A program made the translations under genes and the position numbers. A stretch of DNA of 64,000 bases from Actinomycetota bacterium (GTDB lineage: Bacteria > Actinomycetota > Actinomycetes > Streptosporangiales > Streptosporangiaceae). The DNA lies in the NCBI GenBank assembly GCA_003168255.1, contig PMSU01000213.1, forward strand, positions 27,649-91,648, in the 5' to 3' direction. Position 1 is the first letter of the stretch, and each line of letters starts with the position of its first letter. Positions 1 to 8,431 of the stretch are shown piece after piece. Below the pieces are notes generated by a model. It did not search any database. It was not told the origin of the DNA and saw only the letters and a list, made by a program, of their open reading frames with translations.

Positions 1-114
1 CGGTGGTAGGTAACGCCACATCGATCTTGGAAAAGACCAGAGTTGCTACCTCGATAGCGGAGGCCAGCAGGTGATGCAGCAGGAGTCTAGCTCGGGAAGA
101 TAAGGCCTCGTCGG

Positions 115-927
115 TTAGCCGGGCAGGAAGTCGAGCAGCAGCGCGTTCACCTGGTCGGGGGCATCCAGCTGCATCCAGTGACCGGGGCCGTCCAGACGTT
201 CGTATCGCCACGGGCCGGCGATGTTACTGGCGGAGTCGGTCATCTGCACTTCTGTAAGGGCGAAGTCCCCCGTACTCCAGACGCCCATGGTCGGCACGCT
301 TACCGGCGGGAGCTGCATCGGCGGCGCCACCCAGGATTCGGGCGGGACGTTGGCGCGGTACCAGTTAAGGCCCGGGGTGAGCGACCTGTTCGCTTCCAGC
401 TCGGCGATCACCTGGTCGGTGTCGGGATGCCGTCCCCAGCTTCGGAAGTTGGCCCAGTCGTCCTCGCTCAGCCAGCGTTCGGCGATATCGGGGAACTGGA
501 ACAGCAGCATGTACCACGACTTCTCGAGCTGCTGCGACGTGCGGCGGAAGGTGACCGGGTGGCCGACGGACAGAGCCACCAGGTGGTCGACCTTGTCGGG
601 CACGAAGGAGGCGAGCGCCCAGGCCAGGGCGGCGCCCCAGTCGTGGCCTACCACGTGGGCCTGAGCGATCTCCAGGTCGGCAAGGATTGCCAGGACGTCC
701 CCGGCCAGGACGGGCAGCGAGTAGGCCTCGACGGCCTCGGGCTTGTCGGAGCGCCCGTAACCCCGCAGGTCGGGGATGACGACCCGGAACCCGGCCCCGG
801 CCAAGGCCGGCACTTGGTGCCGCCAAAGCCGGCCGGAGTCGGGAAAGCCGTGTAGCAGCACGACCGGACGCCCCTCCCCCGCGACCTCATACTCGATACC
901 GACCCCATCGACGTCGACCCGGGCCAT
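115..927 (-). CDS. alpha/beta hydrolase, epoxide hydrolase-like
   Basis: A 270-residue alpha/beta-hydrolase of usual length. The oxyanion-hole motif HGFPDS is at residues 26-31. The nucleophile elbow GHDWG (94-98) carries Asp96 rather than Ser, as in soluble epoxide hydrolases and haloalkane dehalogenases. A candidate catalytic His is His250 in GPGHW. Asp plus HGFPDS makes epoxide hydrolysis the better guess than esterase activity, but the cap-domain tyrosines were not located and the substrate is unknown. No signal peptide, so cytosolic. The ATG follows a purine-rich AGGAGG-like stretch. It is transcribed alone, away from the methylisoborneol operon. Confidence 0.85.
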   Translation of the reverse strand: MARVDVDGVGIEYEVAGEGRPVVLLHGFPDSGRLWRHQVPALAGAGFRVVIPDLRGYGRSDKPEAVEAYSLPVLAGDVLAILADLEIAQAHVVGHDWGAALAWALASFVPDKVDHLVALSVGHPVTFRRTSQQLEKSWYMLLFQFPDIAERWLSEDDWANFRSWGRHPDTDQVIAELEANRSLTPGLNWYRANVPPESWVAPPMQLPPVSVPTMGVWSTGDFALTEVQMTDSASNIAGPWRYERLDGPGHWMQLDAPDQVNALLLDFLPG

Positions 928-1715
928 GCGACCTCCTCCTCGCCACCAGCGATCGAGTACGACCCGCGGCGAGCCGTTCCTTGGTGACCATGGTCGCTGC
1001 TCCTTCGTTCCGCGGGAAGAGCGCTGAGCGGCCTAATTCGGGAGAAGCTGAAGGAGGGACCGCCGGTCCGGGCCTGGGTGGCAGTAGACCTGGCCGGCAC
1101 GTTGCCGCCGGCGGTCGAGTTGCGCAGGATGGGTTCCTGCCTGCTGGCCTGCTTCCTTCCCCGGCCGGCGTACGGGCACGAGATGACGCCTGTCCGTTCG
1201 GCTAAACCTGCCTTGATCTGCGGGAAGACCTTGGACGATCTGCCAAAATGTTTCTCCGGTATGTCCAGTTCTTGCCCATTGTGCCTACAAACGGTGAGTC
1301 CGAACGACCAGCGCGCTGCCGGCCCGGCAAATGCCCCATTCGCGGCCTCTCCGTGCTCCCAGAATGTCTGATTGACCCTATTACAGCGGCCTGTTCATGG
1401 ATGAGCACTTAATGGCCAATTCGGCTATTTGCGAGACCACCGAGGTGCTTATCACAAATCTAATGTTGACTGAAGGTCACATTTCTCTGTCGGGAAAGGG
1501 CATATGAGATTACGCCCCTTTACGACAACATTGCGGAACGCGCGGAGGCTGGCAGGAGGGAGCTGAATGTCCGTTAAATGCGAGGACCGGTGCCGCGCGG
1601 GAGGAACCGCCCCCTGACCACTAGGCATCGTGGAGAACGTAGAAGCCTCCCGGCAGTTCAGCTGACCGGCTTGCACCCATCGATCATGCTGCGTACGCAC
1701 CTGAGGAGTTGCCTG
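928..1715. other. gene-free region upstream of the 2-methylisoborneol operon
   Basis: About 790 bases without a convincing gene. Open frames here lack family motifs and good start contexts. The stretch 1380-1520 is clearly richer in A/T than its surroundings and probably holds the promoter for the operon starting at 1716, and perhaps an upstream control region. I could not fix a -35/-10 pair with confidence. The cyclic-nucleotide-binding gene that often accompanies methylisoborneol genes in actinomycetes is not here. Confidence 0.5.
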
Positions 1716-2609
1716 ATGACTACGACCCGTCACGCCACCGAGCACACCACCGGCGGCGCCATGGATCAGCCGGTACTGCGCAGTGCGTACCAGCGCTCCG
1801 TCGCCGCGTACTGGAACAACGAAAAAGACCCCGTCAACATCCGGCTCGGTGAAGTCGACGGCCTCTACCATCATCACTACGGCATCGGCGACTACGACCC
1901 GGCCGTGCTCGACGGGCCGGCCGACACCCGGGACGATGCGGTCATCGCCGAGATGCACCGGCTGGAGACGGCGCAAGCTCACCTGCTGCTCGGCCACCTC
2001 GGTGATATCGAGCCAGGGCACCGGCTGCTGGATGGCGGATCAGGGCGCGGCGGCACGAGCTTCATGGCCAACCAGCGGTTCGGCTGCCAGGTCGACGGTG
2101 TCACCATCTCCGAAACTCAGGTCGAATTCGCCAACGCCCAGGCCCATCAGCGGGGCGTGGCCGGCCAGGTGCGGTTCCATTTCCGCAACATGCTCGACAC
2201 CGGCTTCGACACCGGATCCCGGCAGGGGATCTGGACCAACGAAACCACGATGTACGTCGACCTGCACCAGCTCTTCGGCGAATTCGCCCGCCTGCTCCCC
2301 TACGGTGGCCGCTACGTGTGCATCACCGGCTGCTACAACGACGTCACCGGCGGCCGCTCCAAGGCAGTCAGCCAGATCGACCAGCATTACACCTGCGATA
2401 TCCACCCTCGCAGCGAATACTTCAGAGCCCTGGTCGCCAACAACTTCGTCCCGATCAACGTCGTCGACCTCACCCCCCAGACCATCCCATACTGGGAACT
2501 TCGGGCTAAGTCCCCGGTCGCCACCGGTATCGAAGGACCATTCCTTACCGCGTACCGCGAGGGCAGCTTCCAATATCTGCTCATCGCCGCCGACCACGTT
2601 GGGCCGTGA
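1716..2609 (+). CDS. geranyl diphosphate 2-C-methyltransferase
   Basis: A 297-residue SAM-dependent methyltransferase that makes 2-methyl-GPP from geranyl diphosphate, first step to 2-methylisoborneol. The SAM-binding glycine loop DGGSGRGG lies at about residues 106-113. The N-terminal segment with YHHHYGIGDYD and the C-terminal IPYWELR are typical of the GPPMT family. The frame is open from 1578, but ATG 1716 has a GAGGAG ribosome site 7 bases upstream and gives the family's usual length. Its stop overlaps the GTG of the terpene cyclase (GTGA), so the two are translationally coupled. Family identity plus partner gene make this secure. Confidence 0.95.
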   Translation: MTTTRHATEHTTGGAMDQPVLRSAYQRSVAAYWNNEKDPVNIRLGEVDGLYHHHYGIGDYDPAVLDGPADTRDDAVIAEMHRLETAQAHLLLGHLGDIEPGHRLLDGGSGRGGTSFMANQRFGCQVDGVTISETQVEFANAQAHQRGVAGQVRFHFRNMLDTGFDTGSRQGIWTNETTMYVDLHQLFGEFARLLPYGGRYVCITGCYNDVTGGRSKAVSQIDQHYTCDIHPRSEYFRALVANNFVPINVVDLTPQTIPYWELRAKSPVATGIEGPFLTAYREGSFQYLLIAADHVGP

Positions 2610-3814
2610 CGTTCATGTCCGCTGACGCGAGCACACCCACCGGGGCGGACAAAGTGGCCCGGCTGCTGGCCGGGCCGTCTGGCCTGGGGACCTCCGCGTG
2701 CCACTTCCCTCGTTCGCCCGGGCGTGACACGCTCGAACCCGGCGAGGACCAGGCGCCTGGTAAGGACTACGGGATTGACCTGCCTGCGTTTTACCATTCT
2801 GGCCTCGCCCGCAAGGACATTTACGCACCATTGCCATACATGGAACGGGAATGGGGCGATGGATCGTACCCGCCGCTCTACTGCCCGGCGACCGTACGAA
2901 TCGACAATGACCTCGCCAACGAGGTCAACCAGCGACTGGTGGCGTGGGCCGAGAAAGTCGGGATCTATGCCACCCAGATCGATAAGTTCCGCGACACCGG
3001 GTTCGGGCGACTCGCCATGCTCACCCATCCCGACAGCAACGACCCCGACATGCTGCTTGTCGCAGCACAGATGAATGCCGCGTGGTGGGCGGCCGACGAC
3101 TACTACGCCGACGAGACCTCGCTCGGAGCCACCCCGACAGAGCTTCCCCCTCGTCTCGCGCTGGTGATGTCAGCGATGGACCCGCCCCCGCCGGCCGGGG
3201 ATTACACGCGCCAACTCGACGCGGCGACGCAGGCCGATCCTGTTCTCGTCGCGCTGACCTCGGCCACCGCCCACCTGACACGTCATGCCACTCCCGCGCA
3301 GGTCATGAGGGCGTGCAACGCCACGTTCCAGATGTACGTGAGCTGGACCGCCTATGCCGCATGGCGGTACCTCGAGACACTTCCGCCGGTATGGCGCTAC
3401 CTCGCGGCACGACAACACGACAGCTTCTACACATCCATGACACTGATTGACGTCGTTGGTGGCTACGAGCTCCCCGCAAATCTGTTCTGCGAGCAGCGGT
3501 TCCACCGCGCTCTCATGCAGGCAGGCACGGCTTCCGTCATTGTCAATGACCTTCACTCGGTAGCCAGGGAGGCGGCGGACGAACTACCGGACTCCAACCT
3601 GGTCCTGCTGATCGCCGCCGAAGAGAACTGCTCCGTCCGAGAGGCGACCGAGCGCACCGTCTGTCTTCACAACGACTTCGTCAGGGGATTCGAAGCCAGT
3701 CAGCGGCAACTCGCGGCCGTCCCGTCTGTGGAGCTCCAGCGGCTCTTGCGAGGGGCGCAAGCATGGATGGCAGGAGGCTTCGAATGGCACAGCACCAGCA
3801 GTCGCTACAAGTAA
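2606..3814 (+). CDS. 2-methylisoborneol synthase (class I terpene cyclase)
   Basis: A 402-residue class I terpene synthase that cyclises 2-methyl-GPP to the odorant 2-methylisoborneol. The Asp-rich metal motif is DDYYADE at residues 164-170. The NSE triad is NDLHSVARE at 314-322, and the terminal Arg-Tyr pair (SSRYK) is at the C-terminus. The Pro-rich, variable N-terminus of about 90 residues is normal for MIB synthases. It starts at GTG 2606 in a GTGA overlap with the methyltransferase; ATG 2615 is a possible alternative. All catalytic motifs look intact, so the organism should produce the compound if the operon is expressed. Confidence 0.95.
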   Translation: MTFMSADASTPTGADKVARLLAGPSGLGTSACHFPRSPGRDTLEPGEDQAPGKDYGIDLPAFYHSGLARKDIYAPLPYMEREWGDGSYPPLYCPATVRIDNDLANEVNQRLVAWAEKVGIYATQIDKFRDTGFGRLAMLTHPDSNDPDMLLVAAQMNAAWWAADDYYADETSLGATPTELPPRLALVMSAMDPPPPAGDYTRQLDAATQADPVLVALTSATAHLTRHATPAQVMRACNATFQMYVSWTAYAAWRYLETLPPVWRYLAARQHDSFYTSMTLIDVVGGYELPANLFCEQRFHRALMQAGTASVIVNDLHSVAREAADELPDSNLVLLIAAEENCSVREATERTVCLHNDFVRGFEASQRQLAAVPSVELQRLLRGAQAWMAGGFEWHSTSSRYK

Positions 3815-3889
3815 GGAGCGGAGCCAGTCCATGGCCGCAGCGCTGGACGGGCCTGCCCGGCCATGCTGCCCCGACGCCGCCGTTAGCGG

Positions 3890-4381
3890 CTAGCCGTTAT
3901 CGACGAGACTCCGTGAGTAGCTGGTCCCAGGCCGGCCGTTCAGCAGAATCGCACCAGTCTCCGCGAAGCCCGTGCGCGCCAAGACTGCTCGCGACCCGCG
4001 ATTGTCGTTGGTTGCCCTCGCGCGCAACCTGGTGAGCCCATATTCCATGGATGCCAAGGCACATACCTGGTTGACGCCTGCCGTGGCCAGGCCCTGGCCG
4101 GATGCCTTCTCGGCGATCCGGAATCCGAGTTCCGCGCAGCCGTCCGCTATCTCGGCCAAGTTGACACGCCCTAGCACTTCACCGCCATCCCCGACCAGTA
4201 CGTGGAAATAGTCCGTGCCGGCCGCCTGACAGGCGAGCAGGCTGGCATGCCGTTCGTCAAAGCTCATGAAGAAGTCATCGCCGCGGTCAGGGATCGATGT
4301 GGCGAAATAGGCCCGGTTCGCCAGCTCGAAGGCCAGCAAGGCAGCCGCGTGATCAGGGCGAACTAGTTGAAGTACGGGCAT
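3890..4381 (-). CDS. GNAT family N-acetyltransferase (RimJ/RimL-like)
   Basis: A 163-residue acetyltransferase of the GNAT fold. The segment GFRIAEKASGQGLAT at about residues 87-101 corresponds to motif A (Q/R-x-x-G-x-G/A), which binds the CoA pyrophosphate. It is followed by LRARATNDNRGSRAVLARTGF, the RimJ/RimL-type motif B. It probably acetylates an N-terminus, amine or small metabolite in the cytosol; the acceptor cannot be told. Convergent with the MIB synthase and separate from the esterase upstream. No clear Shine-Dalgarno site, so the start is approximate. Confidence 0.8.
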   Translation of the reverse strand: MPVLQLVRPDHAAALLAFELANRAYFATSIPDRGDDFFMSFDERHASLLACQAAGTDYFHVLVGDGGEVLGRVNLAEIADGCAELGFRIAEKASGQGLATAGVNQVCALASMEYGLTRLRARATNDNRGSRAVLARTGFAETGAILLNGRPGTSYSRSLVDNG

Positions 4382-4465
4382 CCAGGGACCGTTTCTTCGG
4401 CGGGATCAAATGGAGCCGACAAATGCAGAGTGTCATCCGCTAGGAGCCGCGCTAGGAGCCTGGGA

Positions 4466-5446
4466 TCACCCTGGAGCGACACAGGTCCCTTGAATTTGCC
4501 CAAGGTAGGTCTCGAGAAACGACACGGTCGGGCAATACGCGGTCGCCTTGTAAGCAAAGGCATGCTTGTTGCCCGGCATGATCAGAGATTGTGTGGGAAT
4601 CTGCGCTTGGGTTAGTGCATCATGCATGTCGGTGAGCTGATTCAGCGGAACGAGCTCATTGGTGGAGTTCGCCAGGAACGTCGGCGGCGTGGTTGCCCCC
4701 ACATTCGTAACGGCCGACGCCGATGCCTCGGTTGCCTCGCACGGCGGTGTCCCCGCGCTGCAGCCGAGGTAGTTCGAAATGCTCGCGATATTCTGCGGAT
4801 GGGCGCCAGTACCGTCGAGAAAGTCGTACCCTCCGGACCATCCCACGGCAGCGGCGACCGAAGGTGCCGAAGCGTGCGTGCCGATCAAGGTCGCCGCGTC
4901 GACAGCCAGGGTGGCCCCGGCAGATCCTCCCCACAGCGCCATATGGCTGGGATCGATGCCGTAAGTCGCCGCGTTGGCCGAGAAGAACGCGAGCGCGGTC
5001 TCGACGTTCTGAACTTCTACCGGGTACCCAGCCGTGCCCTCAGGCGGCAGGCAGTAGTTGATCGAGATGGCCGCCCAGCCATCGGACGCCAGGTCCTTCG
5101 CGATCGAAACGATATTGGCCCCGGTTTTGTCGCCATGGACGAAGCTGCCTTCGTGAGCCAAGATCACCGCCGGAACGGTCGGAGAAGGCGGCGGCGAAGG
5201 GAGATAGGCGTCCGCCTGCTCGGCCTGGGTGCCTCGGTGCGGGCATTTCCCCGTGGTATAGGTGATGTTGTGAATCACCCGCACCCCGTTAACGGCGGGA
5301 ACAGAGGCGGCGGCCGATGCTCCGGCAGCGGGTATCACCACGCCAAAGAGCAGGCCCGCCAATCCGGCAAGTCCAGCCACCGCCATCGCCAGCCGCGCGC
5401 CGCTTCTCGCTGTCCTGCCGCCCTGGCCGCTGTCTGGCGCTCTCAT
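4466..5446 (-). CDS. secreted alpha/beta hydrolase / esterase
   Basis: A 326-residue exported esterase-like protein. The N-terminus has a basic stretch, a hydrophobic core (about 20-40) and an Ala-rich cleavage region, a Sec-type signal. The nucleophile elbow GGSAGA places Ser175, preceded by YGIDPSHMALWG as in BD-FAE-type carboxylesterases. The oxyanion region is AHEGSFVHGDK rather than the usual HGGxW. His in GNKHAF (about 294) is the likely catalytic base. The usual acid position reads STNELVP, so the Asp may be replaced or lie elsewhere. Cysteines at the two ends suggest a disulfide outside the cell. Substrate unknown. Confidence 0.8.
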   Translation of the reverse strand: MRAPDSGQGGRTARSGARLAMAVAGLAGLAGLLFGVVIPAAGASAAASVPAVNGVRVIHNITYTTGKCPHRGTQAEQADAYLPSPPPSPTVPAVILAHEGSFVHGDKTGANIVSIAKDLASDGWAAISINYCLPPEGTAGYPVEVQNVETALAFFSANAATYGIDPSHMALWGGSAGATLAVDAATLIGTHASAPSVAAAVGWSGGYDFLDGTGAHPQNIASISNYLGCSAGTPPCEATEASASAVTNVGATTPPTFLANSTNELVPLNQLTDMHDALTQAQIPTQSLIMPGNKHAFAYKATAYCPTVSFLETYLGQIQGTCVAPG

Positions 5447-5580
5447 TTACCGCAATCCTCCATTTGGGAAGGCCGACGAGACTCCCGACCATTATTTCCT
5501 ATCGAGAAGAGTAGCGAGTTGCAAGGGGGCGCTGGTTCGTCCGGTACGGCACGCCATATGCTCGTGCTCGGCCGGCCGGC

Positions 5581-5658
5581 GGTCGCCCGCGCCTGATGAC
5601 GTTCTGGCGGTCGCCCGCGCCTGATGACGTTCTGGCGGTCGCCGCGCCTGATGACGTT
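5581..5658. repeat. 28-bp tandem repeat, about 2.8 copies
   Basis: Two perfect 28-base units (5581-5608, 5609-5636) are followed by a third, partial unit with one deleted C (5637-5658). It sits just upstream of the aldehyde dehydrogenase start at 5676, so copy number could alter promoter or leader spacing. Confidence 0.85.
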
Positions 5659-5675
5659 GATGAAATGGGGTCACG

Positions 5676-7235
5676 ATGAGCCGTAGCATTTCCTCGATCG
5701 TTGCCGGGTCCCGGGTAGCGGGTGCGCCTGGCGGCCGTATCTCATCGACGAATCCCGCTCGCACCAGCGAGGTTGTCGCCGAGGTCTCGCTGGGTGACGC
5801 GGGTACGTTCGTGGCGGCCGCGCAGGCGGCGAAGGCGGCGCAGCAGGGGTGGGCGGACGTTCCGGCGCCGGTGCGCGGCCGCGCGATCGCTCACATCGGA
5901 CGGCTGGTTGAGGCCAACGCCGAGGTACTTGCCCGGCTGGTGACCAGGGAGATCGGCAAGCCCTATGCCGAAGCGCTAGGCGAGGTGCGCGAGATCGTGG
6001 ACACCTGCGACTTCTTCCTCGGCGAGGGCCGCCGCCTCTACGGCCAGACGGTGCCGAGCGAGATGCCGGACAAGCAGCTGTTCACGTTCCGCAATCCAGT
6101 CGGCGTCGTCAGCGTCATCACGGCCGGCAACTTCCCGGTCGCCGTGCCGTCCTGGTACATCATCCCGGCCCTGCTGTGCGGCAATGCCGTGATGTGGAAG
6201 CCGGCTGACTACTCCCCCGCGTGCAGCGCGGCGCTGTTCGACCTGCTGGTACACGGCGGCGGCCTGCCCGACGGAGTCCTGAACCTGGTGCTGGCGGACG
6301 GCGAGACGACCTTCGCCGGGCTCAGCCGGGCCCTGGATGAGGGATACGTGGACAAGGTCGGCTTCACCGGCTCCAGCGCGGTCGGGTCCCGGGTCGGCGA
6401 GCTCACCGGCCGGCATCTCCAGTCGGCCTGCCTGGAGCTCGGCGGAAAGAACCCGATGGTCGTGACGCCCAGCGCGGATCTTGATCTCGCGGTAGAGGCG
6501 GCCCTGTTCTCGGGGTTCGGCACCGCCGGGCAGCGATGCACGTCCCTGGGCACCGTGATCGTGCACGAGAGCGTCCACGACGACTTCGTCGGGCGGTTCG
6601 ACAAGGCGACCCGGCAGGCCGCGGTCGGCGACCCGTTCGGCGATGTTGTCTTCGGCCCGATGCTGGACGAGAAGTTCGCCGAGCGGTTCGAGGACTACCT
6701 CGGCTGGATCCGGCCGCACCACAGCGTGCTGGGATCCACCGCGACGGGCCGGATCACGGCCGCGAGCCCGCGCGACGGCTTCGCCGGCGATCCGGAAGCC
6801 GGGATCTTTTGCCATCCCACGATCGTCGACGGCGTGCGCGAGGCCGACACGATCTTCCTCAACGAGACGTTCGGCCCGCTCGTCGGCGTCATGTCCTACC
6901 GCGACCTGGCCGACGCGATCCGGCTGGCCAACGTCCCTGGCTACGGTCTCTCGTCGTCGATCTACACCAGCGAGCCCGCCGAGGTCTTCGCGTTCCGCCG
7001 TGGCATCTCGGCCGGCATGGTGAGCGTCAACAACTCGACCTCCGGCGCCGAGGCGCACCTGCCGTTCGGCGGTAACGGCAAGTCCGGCAACGGGTCGCGC
7101 CAGTCCGGCATCTGGGTTCTTGACCAGTTCACCCGGTGGCAGTCGATGAACTGGGACTACTCAGGGCGCCTGCAGAAGGCCCAGATGGACGTCACCGAGC
7201 TCACGCCCGACGAGTCGTTCCGGCTTACTGACTGA
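5676..7235 (+). CDS. NAD(P)-dependent aldehyde dehydrogenase
   Basis: A 519-residue ALDH-superfamily enzyme oxidising an aldehyde to the acid. The catalytic Cys288 is in GTAGQRCTS and the general base Glu254 in LELGGKNP. The cofactor segment NPVGVVSVITAGNFP and the GFTGSSAVGSRV turn are intact. The C-terminal PFGGNGKSGNGSRQSG motif is typical of the aromatic/vanillin and succinate-semialdehyde branches. Length is slightly above average through the N-terminal extension. It lies upstream of the catabolic island and could feed an acid to the CoA ligases, but it has its own promoter region and no matching island operator was seen. Confidence 0.9.
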   Translation: MSRSISSIVAGSRVAGAPGGRISSTNPARTSEVVAEVSLGDAGTFVAAAQAAKAAQQGWADVPAPVRGRAIAHIGRLVEANAEVLARLVTREIGKPYAEALGEVREIVDTCDFFLGEGRRLYGQTVPSEMPDKQLFTFRNPVGVVSVITAGNFPVAVPSWYIIPALLCGNAVMWKPADYSPACSAALFDLLVHGGGLPDGVLNLVLADGETTFAGLSRALDEGYVDKVGFTGSSAVGSRVGELTGRHLQSACLELGGKNPMVVTPSADLDLAVEAALFSGFGTAGQRCTSLGTVIVHESVHDDFVGRFDKATRQAAVGDPFGDVVFGPMLDEKFAERFEDYLGWIRPHHSVLGSTATGRITAASPRDGFAGDPEAGIFCHPTIVDGVREADTIFLNETFGPLVGVMSYRDLADAIRLANVPGYGLSSSIYTSEPAEVFAFRRGISAGMVSVNNSTSGAEAHLPFGGNGKSGNGSRQSGIWVLDQFTRWQSMNWDYSGRLQKAQMDVTELTPDESFRLTD

Positions 7236-7240
7236 TCCTC

Positions 7241-7294
7241 GCGCGGGAGCGCGGGGAGCGCGGGGAGCGCGGGGAGCGCGGGGAGCGCGGGGAG
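7241..7294. repeat. 9-bp G-rich tandem repeat (about 6 copies)
   Basis: Six near-perfect copies of the unit gcgcgggga/gagcgcggg lie between the convergent aldehyde dehydrogenase and acyl-CoA dehydrogenase genes. G-tract spacing could allow G-quadruplex formation on one strand, and it may act as a transcription barrier. No classical hairpin terminator is visible. Confidence 0.8.
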
Positions 7295-7298
7295 TTGG

Positions 7299-8420
7299 TC
7301 AGAGCCGCACGAGCTCGGCGATCGCTGCCCGGTGCGCCTGCGGGGTGGCCGTGAGCTGCTGACTGGACCATGCTCGCCGGTAGTAGAGATGCGCGTCGTG
7401 CTCCCAGGTGAAGCCGATGCCGCCGAGTAGGTGGATGGCGGCTTCGGTAACGGTCCGGTAGGCCTCGCCTGTGCGCAGGGCGGCGACCCGGGCCGCTAGC
7501 AGTGCGTCCGGGGCGCCGCGGGCTGTCGCGACCGCGGCGTACCGCGCCGCGGCCGACGAGGACTGGTGGTGTGCCAGCATGTCCACGCAGGCATGGGCGA
7601 CGGCCTGGAAGCCGCCGATGGGGCGGCCGAACTGCGTGCGGGTCTTCGCGTAGTCGACGCATGCGTCCAGGCACCAGCCGATGCCGCCGGCGGCTTCCGC
7701 GGCGCACGCCAGGAGCAGGGCGTGCTCGGCAGCCTCCACCGCCGCTTGCCCGCCGCCCTCGCGCCCGAGCAACGTGGCCGGCGCGCCGTCGAGGTTGACG
7801 ATGGCGACCTTGCGGGTCAGGTCGAGCACGCTCACCGGCTCGGCCGAGAAGCCGTCGGCGCCGCGCTCGACGAGGAAGACGGACAGGCCGCTGTCGGTGA
7901 CCGCCGGGACGAGGATGACATCGGCGACGTGACCAGCGATCACGAACCAGCGGGCTCCGTCAAGCCGCCAGCCGCGCTCGTCATGGCGCGCCCGCACGGC
8001 ATCGGCTGCCTGACCCCATGAGCCTGCCTTGTCAGCCACCGCGACGCACCCGGCGATGGTCCCCTCGGCGATGCGGGGCAGCCAGCGCTGGTGCGCGGCA
8101 GCATCCCCGGTGGCCAGGAGCGCGGTCGTCGCGAGCCAGGTCGCCAGGAATGGCCCGGGATAGAGAACCCGGCCCAGATCCTCGAGCACCACGGCCGCTT
8201 CGGCCGGGCCGAGTCCGAGGCCGCCGAATTCCTCGGGGACAGCCAGGCCGGCCAGCCCGAGGTCGCTCGCCAGCGCGGACCACAGCTCCGGCCGGTACCC
8301 CGCGTCGGTCTCTAGTGCGGCCCGGAGGCCGGCTGAGGACAGTTCGCCGGCCAGCATCGCGCGCAATGCTGACTGAAGGTCACGCTCGTCACTGGTCAGC
8401 GCGAGCCCGTCGGTTGCCAT
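7299..8420 (-). CDS. acyl-CoA dehydrogenase, second member of a tandem pair
   Basis: A 373-residue FAD-dependent acyl-CoA dehydrogenase family member. The N-terminal helical domain contains VPEEFGGLGLGPAEAAVV. The C-terminal helical domain has the signature RTQFGRPIGGFQAVAH and ends with LLGGIGFTWEHDAHLYYRR, typical of actinobacterial FadE partners. The frame runs further upstream, but ATG 8420 has AGGAGG at 8427-8432 and follows the upstream dehydrogenase by 11 bases. Two different ACAD genes side by side is the arrangement of heteromeric (alpha2-beta2) FadE enzymes that act on bulky ring substrates; which subunit carries the catalytic base needs alignment. Confidence 0.88.
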   Translation of the reverse strand: MATDGLALTSDERDLQSALRAMLAGELSSAGLRAALETDAGYRPELWSALASDLGLAGLAVPEEFGGLGLGPAEAAVVLEDLGRVLYPGPFLATWLATTALLATGDAAAHQRWLPRIAEGTIAGCVAVADKAGSWGQAADAVRARHDERGWRLDGARWFVIAGHVADVILVPAVTDSGLSVFLVERGADGFSAEPVSVLDLTRKVAIVNLDGAPATLLGREGGGQAAVEAAEHALLLACAAEAAGGIGWCLDACVDYAKTRTQFGRPIGGFQAVAHACVDMLAHHQSSSAAARYAAVATARGAPDALLAARVAALRTGEAYRTVTEAAIHLLGGIGFTWEHDAHLYYRRAWSSQQLTATPQAHRAAIAELVRL

Positions 8421-8431
8421 GGCTTGCCTCC

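Noticed and set aside
1452-2021. A 189-codon open frame on the minus strand overlapping the methyltransferase start.
   Set aside because: It is the antisense shadow of the GPP methyltransferase gene and has no family features.
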